A stretch of 64,000 nucleotides of DNA from Alphaproteobacteria bacterium (GCA_002727315.1 PBWR01000006.1:364758-428757), one strand, 5' to 3'. Counted from the first letter of the stretch, positions 44,837 to 54,479 are shown. Numbers and translations are program-made. The notes: generated from the sequence alone by a model not told the origin.

Positions 44837-45541
44837 TCAGGTCTTGGGGGGAACGTGCAGGTACAGCCGCGGTCCGCTCAGCGACACGGTGGGCCGGTAG
44901 TGGGTCGCCGTCTCGTGCGGAACCACATCGCGGATCAGGGAATCGAGCATCCAGGCCTGGCCGTTGGAATTGACGGTCAGGACCGCATGCTGCCGATTGC
45001 GCTGCTCGTCGAGCAGCAGGACGATCCGCATCCGCGCGGGATGGAAGTCCAGCTTCTCGAGCAACTTGAACTTGGCGATCGCGAAGTCCTCGCAATCGCT
45101 GCCATTCTTGAAAAAGGTCGCTGTGTCGGCCCAATAGTCGCGCAGTCCGTAATTGTCGATATCCTCGATATACGGCATCCGGTTGGCAAAGTCGTTGACC
45201 AGGCGCATGCGCTCCGCCGGACTGAATGCACCCAAGGCGTCGAGGACGTCCGACCCGTAGTTGGCCTTCGACACGGTCGCGGCCAGTGACTTGGACATCG
45301 CGCGGGTGAAGCTGTCCAGGATCTCGGCCTAAAGAGGTTTGATCGCCGCCCGGTCGCGCGGCAGCTTCTTGACCGTGCTACCGACGAAAGATTCGCGCGT
45401 GCCAAACAATGACGGGAACGAGCTGACGGGCTTCGACATATCGTCGAACGCAGCCGCCGCCCATGACGGACGCACCGCCATTCCGGCGACAGCCCCGGCA
45501 CCCAATGCCGCAAGAAACCCGAGTCGTTCACTCGTTAACAC
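44837..45541 (-). pseudogene. BTLCP (bacterial transglutaminase-like cysteine peptidase) gene interrupted by an in-frame TAG
   Basis: The C-terminal frame from ATG 45298 (153 residues) carries the peptidase core: YGLRDYWADTATFFKNGSDCEDFAIAKFKLL with the catalytic Cys, QHAVLTV with the His and MLDSLI with the Asp. Directly upstream, in the same frame, a stop codon at 45329-45331 separates it from a region reading a signal peptide (ERLGFLAALGAGAVAGMAV, then PSWAAAAF) and the family-typical LFGTRES. Both parts clearly belong to one gene starting near GTG 45541. A nonsense mutation, read-through, or an unexported short product from 45298 are possible. Confidence 0.7.
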
Positions 45542-45633
45542 TTTATTGAGGCCAAAATTACCACCACCTGGCGGGGAAGCTCTATCACTAATCCGTCGGG
45601 TGGTTAACACTGGCGGAATTCCGGCGCCTTTCC

Positions 45634-46836
45634 TCAGCCGGGAAGCCGGTCGGACAGGCTCACAGCGAGATCGAGGAGCATTTCGTCGTTGCCGTGGCCG
45701 GCGATGATTCCGAGGCCGACTGGCCCATCCGGGGCCTCGGCAAACGGCAGCGAGACCTGGGGCAGACGGGCCAACGGTGCGGCGCAATTGTAGAGCTCGT
45801 TCGCGGTCCGCAGCCGGTCATAGACCTCCTCCGGCGCACGGGCCGGCGGCGCCACGGCCGGTGCGGCGGGCACCAGCAGGACGGCATCCTCTCCCAACAG
45901 GCCCGACAGGTAACCATCGATCATCGCGCGCTTGCTCATGGCATCGGCGATGTCGGCGGGCGTGTATGCGCCGCCGGCCTCGAACCGCTCGCGGAACAAA
46001 GGCCCCATCTCGGGATCGGCGCTGCGTATCCACGCCAGGTGCGATGCCGCCGCCTCGGAACCGCGCGTCACCTGCATGACACGCTGCCAGTCCGGGTAGC
46101 CCGCAAGGCCCGCCATGTCGCACGGTCGCACTGGTTTGGCCGGGCCGAGGAGGTCGGTGACCGCCTCGACCGCCGGTACCAAGGCCGCCTGCACCTCCTC
46201 GCTTGCCAGCGCGAACGCATCCTCGGCAATCAGTAGGCGTGATGGAGCCGGACAATCGGACCAGGCGAGCAACACGCGACCGACGCGGTGGAACAGTTCG
46301 GCATCGCGCGCGAACCAGCCACAGGTATCGAGGCTGGGTGCCAGGGGCATGATCCCGTCGAGCGGGACCCGACCGTGGCTCGGGCGAATGCCATACAGCC
46401 CGCAGAACGCCGCAGGCACACGCACCGACCCGCCCGTGTCCGTGCCGAGCGCAAAATCCACCTGCGCGCAGGCCACCACTGAGGCCGATCCGGAGGACGA
46501 GCCGCCCGGCACCCGGCCGTCCGCGCGCGGGTTGACGGGTGTGCCGTAGTGAAAATTCTCGCCGATCAATCCGTAGGCCAGTTCTTCCGTGATGGTCTTG
46601 CCGGAAAGGTTCGCGCCCGCATCGAGCAGACGTGCAATGGCCGCCGCATGCCGGGGTGCCGGATCATGGGTACGGAACCAGTCCGGATTGCCGCAACCGG
46701 TCACAAAGCCTTCGACGTCGATGATGTCCTTGGCCGCGAAGCTCGTACCCGCCAAGGGGCCCCCATCCGCGCCAGGCACCGAGACATCCTCGTGGCTGCA
46801 AAACCCGGACACGAAACTCCCGAACAACTCACCCAT
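45634..46836 (-). CDS. Amidase (amidase-signature family)
   Basis: A 400-residue amidase-signature hydrolase. Lys36 in FAAKDIIDV, the cis-Ser in PGGSSSGSAS (110-119) and the nucleophile Ser137 in GTDTGGSVRV complete the triad. TEELAYGLIGENFHYGTPVNP and CGLYGIRPSHGRVPLDG tie it closely to the adjacent gene at 46829 and to the amidase at 10838. Its ATG lies inside the end of the upstream amidase gene (8-bp overlap), so the two are one operon and a recent-looking duplication. The substrate is unknown; the conserved compact length suggests a small amide. Confidence 0.9.
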   Translation of the reverse strand: MGELFGSFVSGFCSHEDVSVPGADGGPLAGTSFAAKDIIDVEGFVTGCGNPDWFRTHDPAPRHAAAIARLLDAGANLSGKTITEELAYGLIGENFHYGTPVNPRADGRVPGGSSSGSASVVACAQVDFALGTDTGGSVRVPAAFCGLYGIRPSHGRVPLDGIMPLAPSLDTCGWFARDAELFHRVGRVLLAWSDCPAPSRLLIAEDAFALASEEVQAALVPAVEAVTDLLGPAKPVRPCDMAGLAGYPDWQRVMQVTRGSEAAASHLAWIRSADPEMGPLFRERFEAGGAYTPADIADAMSKRAMIDGYLSGLLGEDAVLLVPAAPAVAPPARAPEEVYDRLRTANELYNCAAPLARLPQVSLPFAEAPDGPVGLGIIAGHGNDEMLLDLAVSLSDRLPG

Positions 46837-48058
46837 TGTCGGCACCTTCGGGGGCCGGAACCACCGGCGCGACATCGGCGGCGTGCAGGGCCACCGCGAT
46901 ATCCAGCAACAGCTCGTCATTGCCACGCGCCGCCGCCAGCCCCAATCCCAGCGGCAGGCCGTCGACCTCCGCCAGTGGCAAGACGATCTGCGGCAACCGC
47001 CCGAGACCCGAGATCGCACCGATCGGTTCGTTGGCGGCACGGAACGGATCTATTGCCGCATCGCTCTGTCCCATCCGCGGCGCCAGCCCGGGCGATGCCG
47101 GCAAGGCGACCACGCCGCCGCCGGCAAGCCGCGCGTCCAGATAGTCGGAGATCGCCTCGCGCTCGACCGCGGCCGCATCCGCGTCCTCCGACGTGACCTG
47201 CGCGCGAGCGGCAAACCGCGCGGCAACTCCGCTGCCGAATGTCGGGCGCTCGGTCGTGATCCAGTCACCATGCACCCCCCAGGATTCGCGCCCCCAGACG
47301 GTCCGTGCAATCCGGGCCCATGCGTCCAGCCCCTCCACGGGCGCGTTCTCCGCGATCCGCAGATGCTCCGGCGCTCCCAGAAATCCGGCCACCTTGTCGA
47401 TGGCCTCCGCAAGGGCGGTGCGTGCCTTGCCGTCGAGACGTTCGAAGGCGTCATCAGCCACGAGGAAGGATCCGCTGGCCGGTGCATCACCGAAACCCTG
47501 CAGCAGAACCGAACCAACGGTCGACATGAGCCCAGCGTCGCGAGCAAACCATCCGATCACGTCCAGGCTCGGCGACAGGGGCATGACCCCGTCCGTTGCC
47601 ACACGATCGTGGGTCGGCCGGATCCCATATATGCCGCAGAAACTCGCCGGGGACCGCACCGAGCCGCCCGTGTCCGAGCCGAGGGCGAAATCAACCAGGC
47701 CTGCAGTCACCGCGGCGGCGGAACCCGACGATGAACCGCCGGACACGTGGCCGGGTGCGTTCAGGTTTAGCGGCGTGCCGTGATGAATATTCTCGCCCGT
47801 CAGGCCTGTGGCGAGCTCCTCGGTAACGGTCTTGCCGACGAGCGTCGCGCCTGCATCCAGGCACCGCTGTATCGCCGAGGCCGTGGCGGTGGCGGGTGCA
47901 TGGGTGCGCAACCAATCGGGATTGCCGCAACTGGTGGCGCGGCCGGCCACGTCGATGATGTCCTTGGCGGCAAAAGTCTCGCCGGCGAGCGGCCCGGCCG
48001 CCGCGCCTTCGATTTGAAAGATGCCGTCCGGTACGAACGCGCCAACCGTGTCCTGCAT
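46829..48058 (-). CDS. Amidase (amidase-signature family, tandem paralogue)
   Basis: A 409-residue amidase, first gene of the pair. Lys32 in FAAKDIIDVAG, the cis-Ser in SGGSSSGSAA (106-115) and Ser133 in GSDTGGSVRSP form the triad. ELATGLTGENIHHGTPLN aligns with the downstream copy. I chose ATG 48058 because GGGAGG lies 6 bases upstream; a longer frame reaches 48130 without support. It is divergent from the membrane-protein gene at 48175. The two copies may differ in specificity, because their C-terminal substrate regions diverge more than the signature region. Confidence 0.9.
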   Translation of the reverse strand: MQDTVGAFVPDGIFQIEGAAAGPLAGETFAAKDIIDVAGRATSCGNPDWLRTHAPATATASAIQRCLDAGATLVGKTVTEELATGLTGENIHHGTPLNLNAPGHVSGGSSSGSAAAVTAGLVDFALGSDTGGSVRSPASFCGIYGIRPTHDRVATDGVMPLSPSLDVIGWFARDAGLMSTVGSVLLQGFGDAPASGSFLVADDAFERLDGKARTALAEAIDKVAGFLGAPEHLRIAENAPVEGLDAWARIARTVWGRESWGVHGDWITTERPTFGSGVAARFAARAQVTSEDADAAAVEREAISDYLDARLAGGGVVALPASPGLAPRMGQSDAAIDPFRAANEPIGAISGLGRLPQIVLPLAEVDGLPLGLGLAAARGNDELLLDIAVALHAADVAPVVPAPEGADNG

Positions 48059-48174
48059 CGGAACCTCCCGGGAAAGAATGCGACTGTAGGGATGGGCCAC
48101 CGCCCCGCCAAGCCGATTCGAAACCTCCATTCACGTGACTTGCCCGTCTCACCGCCCGCGGCCTACGGTGACCC

Positions 48175-48765
48175 ATGGCCAACGTGACTCATGACGCCAC
48201 CGACATGGCGGCCCAGGACATCGCCATCAACTGGCGCAACCTCATCTGGGCCATTCTGGCCGTAGCCGTGATGATCGTTGCCATCGTCATCGAGGACGAC
48301 TGGTTCCTGAATTTCGTGCATGTCTTCTCCGGTCTGTTGTGGACGGGAATCGACCTGTTCTTGGGGTTCATCATCGGGCCGATCCTACGGCGGGTCGATT
48401 TCCCGGTCCGCCGCGCGATCACCATGCGCCTGATGCCGCGCATGCTGTTCGTCATGCCGACCCTCGCCATCATCACGCCCACGGCCGGATGGTTCATGGC
48501 CGTCGGCCAGGGGTACCTGGAACTGGCATTCCCGGAACTCTGGTGGCTCATCGCGGCGCTGGTCATCACCACGATCCTGTCGATTCAGGGAATCCTGGTC
48601 CTGCTGCCGGCGAATATCCTGGTCTACCTGGAGATGCGGAAGCCTGACCCCGACGGTGAACGGATCGGCCGACTGATGCGCCGCTACGTCCGCGTCGTGG
48701 CCTTCCAGGGCACCATGCAGATCGCGATTATCGTCATCATGTCCCGGTTCGCCACCGGGCTCTAG
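48175..48765 (+). CDS. Integral membrane protein of unknown function
   Basis: A 196-residue protein with about five transmembrane helices. [22 protein letters not shown] and [15 protein letters not shown] near residues 40-80 are the most conserved-looking part, similar in style to the membrane domain found in urate-oxidase-like and copper-resistance-type proteins, with a His and Trp in the first helix pair that could bind haem or metal. I cannot assign a function. Its stop shares CTAG with the convergent Lrp-family gene. Confidence 0.72.
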   Translation: MANVTHDATDMAAQDIAINWRNLIWAILAVAVMIVAIVIEDDWFLNFVHVFSGLLWTGIDLFLGFIIGPILRRVDFPVRRAITMRLMPRMLFVMPTLAIITPTAGWFMAVGQGYLELAFPELWWLIAALVITTILSIQGILVLLPANILVYLEMRKPDPDGERIGRLMRRYVRVVAFQGTMQIAIIVIMSRFATGL

Positions 48766-49247
48766 TCCGCGCCGATATGCCCGAGCGGCAGCGCGGTCCG
48801 GTAGCTGACCTGCTTCAGCGTGAAACTCGACTTGATGCTGGCGACGCCGGGAATCCGGGTCAGGTGTTCGAGCAGGAAACCCTGGAAGGAATTCAGATCC
48901 GGCGCGACCACCCGCAGGAGATATTCGCTGTCGCCGGTCATCAGGTAGCACTCCATCACCTCGGGCCGGGCAACGATCTGTTTCTCGAACTCGTCCAGTG
49001 CGCCGTCGACCTGGCGCTCGAGTGATACCTGGATGAACACGCTGACCGGCAGCCCGATCGCGGCCGGATCGAGCAGGGCGGCGTAGCGCCGAATATAGCC
49101 CTCGTCCTCCAGGCTCCGGACCCGGCGCAGACACGGCGATGGCGACAGGTTGACCTTGCGGGCCAGGTCCGTGTTGGCGATGCGCGCATCGTCCTGCAGG
49201 AACTCGAGAATTCGGAAGTCGATCTTATCTAGGTCCGATATTGGCAT
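48762..49247 (-). CDS. Lrp/AsnC-family transcriptional regulator
   Basis: A 161-residue regulator. [47 protein letters not shown] is the complete N-terminal helix-turn-helix, and the RAM ligand-binding domain follows ([12 protein letters not shown], then [21 protein letters not shown]). It should respond to an amino acid or a 2-oxo acid. GGAGG lies 6 bases before ATG 49247; the earlier ATG 49253 abuts the ribosome site. It is divergent from the E1-like gene at 49358, with a palindrome between them, as in the P. putida mdeR/mdeB arrangement. Confidence 0.92.
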   Translation of the reverse strand: MPISDLDKIDFRILEFLQDDARIANTDLARKVNLSPSPCLRRVRSLEDEGYIRRYAALLDPAAIGLPVSVFIQVSLERQVDGALDEFEKQIVARPEVMECYLMTGDSEYLLRVVAPDLNSFQGFLLEHLTRIPGVASIKSSFTLKQVSYRTALPLGHIGAD

Positions 49248-49269
49248 AACCATCCTCCAGATTGGATTT

Positions 49270-49290
49270 TTAAGCACTGTTATTGCTCAA
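49270..49290. promoter_or_regulatory. 21-bp palindrome, candidate Lrp-family operator
   Basis: The pattern TTnAGCAnTnnnAnTGCTnAA is symmetric at sixteen of twenty-one positions, in an AT-rich patch between the divergent Lrp gene and the E1-like gene. The length, AGCA/TGCT arms and AT-rich centre suit Lrp/AsnC dimers. Confidence 0.55.
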
Positions 49291-49357
49291 ATAGAGGATA
49301 AATGGGTTTCATTCGCAACCCCCCGTCGGCGACCCGGATGATACGCTTCGCCGAACG

Positions 49358-51769
49358 ATGCCCAACTCCGGACCCGTCATGTCGAGCCGCAACGCCGCAC
49401 CACAGACCATCCTGTCCAACGTCGATATCCCGACCCTCAAAGCGCTCGAGCGCAAGGTGCTCTGGCTGTCGTCGTGGATGATCCACAATGCGAACCACAT
49501 TCGCGAAAGCCGCGATGGCCTCAAGGTCGGCGGCCACCAGGCATCCTGCGCCTCGGCGGCGACACTACTGACGGCGCTGTATCTCCACACCCTGCGACCC
49601 GAGGATAGGGTGGCGGTGAAACCCCACGCGTCGCCGATTTTCCACGCGATCCAGTATCTGCTCGGCCGCCAGGACGTCGGCAAGCTGCAGGACTTTCGCG
49701 CGCTCGGCGGTGCCCAGTCCTACCCGTCGCGCACCAAGGACACCGACGATGTCGACTTCTCGACCGGATCGGTCGGGCTCGGGGTCGGCGCCACCCTGTT
49801 CGGCGCGATGGTGCGCGACTATGTGCGCCTGCACGAGCTCGCACCCGACGAACCCCACGGGCGCCTGGTGGCCCTGATGGGTGACGCGGAACTGGACGAG
49901 GGCAATGTCTTCGAGGCCCTTCTGGAGGGCTGGAAACACGACGTCCGCAATCTCTGGTGGGTGATCGACTACAACCGCCAGAGCCTCGACGGCGTGGTGC
50001 ATGACTACCTGTTCCAGCGGATCAAGGATTTCTTCGGCTCGGTCGGCTGGAAGGTCAATGAGATCAAGTACGGCAAGCTTCTGCAGGCGGCCTTCACCGA
50101 ACCCGGCGGAGGCGACCTGCAGACATGGATCGACGCGTGTTCCAACCAGCTCTACGCCGCACTGACTTTCCAGGGCGGCGCGGCATGGCGGAGCCACCTC
50201 AAGTCCGACCTCGGCCGGATCAAGGGCATCAAGGCGCTGCTCGACGAGCATGACGACGACGCCCTGCACCGCCTGATGACCAATCTCGGCGGCCACGACA
50301 TGGCGGCAACGCTCGAGGCCTTCGCCGCTGTGGGCGACGACGACACGCCGCAGTGTTTCGTCGCCTACACGATCAAGGGCTTCAACACGCCGCTGGCCGG
50401 CCACAAGGACAACCATTCCGGCCTGATGAACCCGGAACAGATGGAAGACTTCAAGGCCAGTCACAATATCCGCGACGGTCACGAATGGGATTTCGCCGAG
50501 GGGCTGGATGCGTCTGAGGATGCGCTGCGCGCATTCCTGTCCGACGTGCCGTTTGCGCAACGCCCGCAACCCGAGGCCGTGCCGTTGGTGCCCGTCGGGA
50601 AAATCCCCGCGCCCGAGGGCGAGCGCATGTCGACCCAGGAGGCGTTCGGACAGATTCTCAACGAACTCGGACGCGGCGACAGCGAACTCGCACGTCACAT
50701 CGTCACCACCACCCCGGATGTGACGGTCACCACCAACATGGCGGGCTGGGTGAACCAGCGGGGCCTGTTCCATCACGAGGAGATCGACGACGTCTTCCGC
50801 GAGGAGAAGTTGCCGTCGGCCTTCAAATGGTCGATGAGCCCGGCCGGCCAGCATATCGAGCTAGGGATCGCGGAGAACAACCTGTTCCTGCTGCTGGCCG
50901 CCATGGGCCTGTCAGACCGGCTCTTCGGGGCCCGCCTGCTCCCCGTCGGTGCCCTGTACGACCCGTTCATCGCGCGTGGCCTGGATTCCCTGAACTACGC
51001 CTGCTACCAGGACGCCCGGTTCATGGCGGTCGCGACGCCCTCGGGCATCACGCTGTCCCCCGAGGGCGGCGCCCATCAGTCGATCAACTCGCCGCTGATC
51101 GGCCTCTCCCAGCCGGGGCTCACATCCTACGAGCCGGCCTATGCCGACGAGCTGGCGCACATCATGGCCTGGGGGTTCAAGTATATGCAGGCCGAGGATG
51201 GCGGCTCTGTCTACCTGCGTCTGTCGACCCTGGGGATCGACCAGCCGGCACGCGATTTCCCGGCCATCGCCGGCGACGTGATCGCCGGCGCCTACTGGTT
51301 GCGCGAACCGGCGCCTGGCGCCGAACTCGCGATCATCTATACCGGCGTCGTCGCACCGGAGGCGATCGCGGCCCACGACGCCATCCTCGAGGATATCCCG
51401 GGCGCCGGCCTGCTCACCGTGACCTCCGCCGACAGGCTCTACACGGACTGGCAGGCGAACACCCGGTCCTACGCGAACGGCCCGGATGTGGCGCCGTCGC
51501 ATATCGAGACCCTGCTCGGCCGGCTGGCACCGGATGCGGGGCTGGTGACCGTGCTCGACGGGCACCCCGCCACGCTGGCCTGGCTCGGCGGGGGCGCCAA
51601 CCAGGACGTCGCGGCGCTAGGGGTCGACGGTTTCGGGCAGTCGGGCGACCTACCGGATCTGTACCGGGTCTACGGGATCGACACGGACGCCATCCTCGAC
51701 GGGGCCGCCGCGGTGATCACGAAGCGGATGCGCAAGCGCGGCGCGGGGCTTCACGTCGCAGCCGAATAG
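49358..51769 (+). CDS. Pyruvate dehydrogenase E1-like/transketolase family protein
   Basis: An 803-residue thiamine-diphosphate enzyme of the homodimeric E1 (AceE/MdeB) type. PHASPIFHAIQYLLGRQ, GGAQSYPSRTKDTDDVDFSTGSVGLGVG and the ThDP motif GDAELDEGN...YNRQ (about residues 174-205) are diagnostic; the transketolase-like pyrimidine domain with GQHIELGIAENN follows. It would decarboxylate a 2-oxo acid such as pyruvate or 2-oxobutyrate, but no E2 or E3 gene is adjacent. The start may be ATG 49358 or ATG 49379. The divergent Lrp regulator suggests amino-acid-linked control. Confidence 0.88.
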   Translation: MPNSGPVMSSRNAAPQTILSNVDIPTLKALERKVLWLSSWMIHNANHIRESRDGLKVGGHQASCASAATLLTALYLHTLRPEDRVAVKPHASPIFHAIQYLLGRQDVGKLQDFRALGGAQSYPSRTKDTDDVDFSTGSVGLGVGATLFGAMVRDYVRLHELAPDEPHGRLVALMGDAELDEGNVFEALLEGWKHDVRNLWWVIDYNRQSLDGVVHDYLFQRIKDFFGSVGWKVNEIKYGKLLQAAFTEPGGGDLQTWIDACSNQLYAALTFQGGAAWRSHLKSDLGRIKGIKALLDEHDDDALHRLMTNLGGHDMAATLEAFAAVGDDDTPQCFVAYTIKGFNTPLAGHKDNHSGLMNPEQMEDFKASHNIRDGHEWDFAEGLDASEDALRAFLSDVPFAQRPQPEAVPLVPVGKIPAPEGERMSTQEAFGQILNELGRGDSELARHIVTTTPDVTVTTNMAGWVNQRGLFHHEEIDDVFREEKLPSAFKWSMSPAGQHIELGIAENNLFLLLAAMGLSDRLFGARLLPVGALYDPFIARGLDSLNYACYQDARFMAVATPSGITLSPEGGAHQSINSPLIGLSQPGLTSYEPAYADELAHIMAWGFKYMQAEDGGSVYLRLSTLGIDQPARDFPAIAGDVIAGAYWLREPAPGAELAIIYTGVVAPEAIAAHDAILEDIPGAGLLTVTSADRLYTDWQANTRSYANGPDVAPSHIETLLGRLAPDAGLVTVLDGHPATLAWLGGGANQDVAALGVDGFGQSGDLPDLYRVYGIDTDAILDGAAAVITKRMRKRGAGLHVAAE

Positions 51770-51775
51770 ACACGG

Positions 51776-52654
51776 TCAGCTTTTTGTGCGGCTTTCGTGC
51801 CGGGCGATATAGACAACCGCACCGACGATCACCGCGCCGCCGACCCAGGTCCAGATCGTCGGCACTTCGGCGAACAGGACAAATCCCAGTGTCGAGGTCA
51901 CGATCAGGCGCGAATAATCGTAGGACAGGACCGCCGATGCCTCAGCCGCGGTGAAGGCCCGCACCAGGCAGATATGCGCACCCAGCCCCGCGGTACCCAG
52001 CATCGCCATCCAGAACATCGCCTCCAGCGACGGCCAGGACCAGACGAACAGGGCCGGCACCAGCGTGATCGGCACCGAGACCATGGCCAGCCACGCGACG
52101 GTCGTGGTCGGCGCGTCGTCATGGGAGAGCGAGCGAATCATCAGGTTCGACGCCGCGATGAACACGGCCGAAATGAGCGGCAGCGCGAACAGCGGATCGA
52201 CCGACGACACGCCGGGCCGCAAGACAATCCAGACGCCCGCGAATCCGACCAGGGTCGCAATCCAGCGTCGGGCCCGAACCGTTTCGCCTAGGAAGAGTGC
52301 TGCGCCGAGGATGCCGAACAGGGGCGCGGCGAAGGTCAGGGCAGACACTTCGGCCAGGGGTAATCTGGCCTGCGCGGCCACAAGCAGGATCAGCCCGGAC
52401 ATGGAGAAGACGCCACGCAGTATCTGGGAGAACGGCCGCCGGGAACGCAGCGCGGTGCGCCGGTTGGCAACAATCCAGGGCATGATCAGGAGGAGCAGGA
52501 CCACAGAGCGGAAAAAGCCGACCGCCAGCGGATCCATGCCTGCCCCGACAGAGAACCGCACCAGGGGTCCATGGGTGCCGAAAAACAGCGACGCACCGAG
52601 CATCCAGATCCCGCCACGGATCGGTCCGGGCAGTCTGGCGAAGGCATTAGACAA
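51776..52654 (-). CDS. EamA/DMT-family transporter
   Basis: A 292-residue membrane protein of about ten helices. GGIWMLGASLFFGTHGPLVRF opens the first EamA repeat, and TFAAPLFGILGAALFLGETV and YDYSRLIVTSTLGFVLFAEVP close the two repeats, matching RhaT/SAM-transporter-like DMT proteins. The TTG at 52654 overlaps the end of the dehydrogenase gene by 8 bp; the first ATG would lose most of helix one. It is probably co-transcribed with the D-2-hydroxyacid dehydrogenase and might move its product. Substrate unknown. Confidence 0.84.
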   Translation of the reverse strand: MSNAFARLPGPIRGGIWMLGASLFFGTHGPLVRFSVGAGMDPLAVGFFRSVVLLLLIMPWIVANRRTALRSRRPFSQILRGVFSMSGLILLVAAQARLPLAEVSALTFAAPLFGILGAALFLGETVRARRWIATLVGFAGVWIVLRPGVSSVDPLFALPLISAVFIAASNLMIRSLSHDDAPTTTVAWLAMVSVPITLVPALFVWSWPSLEAMFWMAMLGTAGLGAHICLVRAFTAAEASAVLSYDYSRLIVTSTLGFVLFAEVPTIWTWVGGAVIVGAVVYIARHESRTKS

Positions 52655-53615
52655 CCCGGTTGGGCACCGGTTCGCCCGCCAGCAGAAGGTCGAGCCCGTC
52701 CAGCAGCATGTCGCCCATCGCCGCGCGCGAGCGTTCGGCACCGCTGCCGATATGGGGTGTCATGAACACGTTCGGCAGTTCGAAATAGCCCGGATGGATA
52801 TCCGCCGGCTCACCGTTGAACACGTCGAGACCGGCCGCGGCGACCTTGCCCGAACCCAACGCCGCGACCAGCGCATCATCGTCCACCAGCTCACCGCGCG
52901 CGATGTTCACCACGATCGCACCGTCGGGCAGCATGGCGATTCGCTCGGCATTGAGGAAACCCCGCGTCTCGGGTGTCGAGGGTGCCGATATCAGCAGGAA
53001 CGGGCTGGCTTCGAGCAGCCCTTCGGGTGTGGTGTAGTAGGAGGCGCTCGCCTCCTGGGCGAACGGCAGCCGGGTCCGATTGTGGTAGCGGATCGTCATG
53101 TCGAACCCCCGCGCCCGCGCGGCCACGGTCTGACCGATCCGTCCCATGCCGAGAATACCGAGGGGCGACCCGGTGATCTCCTTGCCGATCATCATGCGCG
53201 GCGACCAGGTCGACCACTCGCCCGCCCGCATCATGGCCGCGCCCTCGGCGGCCCGGCGTGCCGCACCGAGCAACAGCAGCATGCCGATTTCCGCGGTCGG
53301 GTCAGTGACCGCGTCGGGGGTGTTGAGCACGGCCAGTCCGCGCGCCTTGGCCGCCGCGGTGTCCACATGGTCGAGCCCCACGGACAGGGTCAGGATGGCG
53401 CGTACGCTGTCGGGCAGGCGTTCGATCGCGGCCGCATCCAGGGGTTCGGTCACGCAGATCAGCAACGCGTCCATGCCGTCGGCCGCCGCCACAATCTCGT
53501 CGGCGGACATGATGTGATCGTCCTCGTTGAGGACCACGTCATAGTCTTCGGTGAGGCGCGCCTCGGTCGGTGCCAGATGGCGCCGCGTCACGAGTATCTT
53601 CGGTTTGTCGGTCAT
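52647..53615 (-). CDS. D-isomer-specific 2-hydroxyacid dehydrogenase (glyoxylate reductase-like)
   Basis: A 322-residue NAD(P)H-dependent reductase of 2-oxo acids. The Rossmann loop is GILGMGRIG (residues 153-161), and the catalytic residues Arg240 (NIARGELVDD), Glu269 (FNGEPADIHP) and His288 (TPHIGSG) are all in place. SVGLDHVDTAAAKARG fits the glyoxylate/hydroxypyruvate reductase branch. The neighbouring transporter overlaps its 3' end. It could process the 2-oxo acid linked to the nearby E1-like enzyme, but that is inference. Confidence 0.92.
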   Translation of the reverse strand: MTDKPKILVTRRHLAPTEARLTEDYDVVLNEDDHIMSADEIVAAADGMDALLICVTEPLDAAAIERLPDSVRAILTLSVGLDHVDTAAAKARGLAVLNTPDAVTDPTAEIGMLLLLGAARRAAEGAAMMRAGEWSTWSPRMMIGKEITGSPLGILGMGRIGQTVAARARGFDMTIRYHNRTRLPFAQEASASYYTTPEGLLEASPFLLISAPSTPETRGFLNAERIAMLPDGAIVVNIARGELVDDDALVAALGSGKVAAAGLDVFNGEPADIHPGYFELPNVFMTPHIGSGAERSRAAMGDMLLDGLDLLLAGEPVPNRVV

Positions 53616-53723
53616 GTCCCCCGGTGCATGGATTGTGCTGCCATCGCTGTTAGCATTTTCGATGATGTCCCGGCCAGTCCAGGCGACTAGAGTGCGACCG
53701 GATCAAAGCAAGGGAGGCCAGAC

Positions 53724-54479
53724 ATGCGCCTGGAAGGCAAAACCGCCATCGTCACCGGTTCCGGCTCGGGCTTCGGCGAAGGTATCGCAAAGATCTTCGC
53801 GCGCGAGGGTGCCGCAGTGATCGTCAACGACATCAACGAGGATGGCGGCCAGCGGGTGACCGGTGAGATCAAAGACGCCGGCGGGCGCGCCGCCTTCGTG
53901 GCCGCCGACGTGACCAGCGGGACCGAGACCCAGTCGATGGTCGACCAGGCGGTCGCGGAATTCGGCGGCCTGCAGATCCTGATCAACAATGCGGGCACGG
54001 CCCACAAGCGGAAGTCGATGCTGGAGGTCACGGAAGAGGAGATCGACCGCATCCTCGCGGTCAACGTGAAGGGGCTCTACCACACCGCCAATGCGGCCAT
54101 CCCGGCAATGCGGAGTGGCGGCGGCGGTGCGGTGGTCAACATTGCCTCGACCGCCGCGGTCCGGCCCCGGCCCGGCCTGACCTGGTACAACGCCTCCAAG
54201 GGCGCGGTGACCACGCTGACCAAGTCGATGGCGATCGAGCTTGCCGAGGACGGGATCCGGGTCAATGCGGTGAACCCAGTCGCGGGCGAGACCCCGCTCC
54301 TGCCGACATTCCTGGGCGAGGACACGCCGGAAAACCGCGAAGCCTTTCGCCAGACCGTTCCGCTGGGCCGGTTTTCGACACCCGAGGATGTGGGCAATAC
54401 GGTGCTGTTCCTTGCGTCGGACGAGGCCTCGCTGATCACCGGCGTGTGCATGGAGATCGACGGCGGGCGGTGCATATAG
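53724..54479 (+). CDS. SDR-family oxidoreductase (3-oxoacyl-ACP reductase-like)
   Basis: A 251-residue classical short-chain dehydrogenase. TGSGSGFGEGIA (11-22) is the cofactor loop, NNAGTAHK the structural motif, and the Ser-Tyr-Lys triad lies in NIASTAAVRPRPGLTWYNASKGA. NDINEDGG after strand two suggests NAD preference. GGGAGG stands before the ATG. The substrate is an alcohol or ketone not predictable from sequence; it is named FabG-like only by fold. The gene is alone on its strand, between the dehydrogenase and a hypothetical secreted-protein gene. Confidence 0.9.
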   Translation: MRLEGKTAIVTGSGSGFGEGIAKIFAREGAAVIVNDINEDGGQRVTGEIKDAGGRAAFVAADVTSGTETQSMVDQAVAEFGGLQILINNAGTAHKRKSMLEVTEEEIDRILAVNVKGLYHTANAAIPAMRSGGGGAVVNIASTAAVRPRPGLTWYNASKGAVTTLTKSMAIELAEDGIRVNAVNPVAGETPLLPTFLGEDTPENREAFRQTVPLGRFSTPEDVGNTVLFLASDEASLITGVCMEIDGGRCI

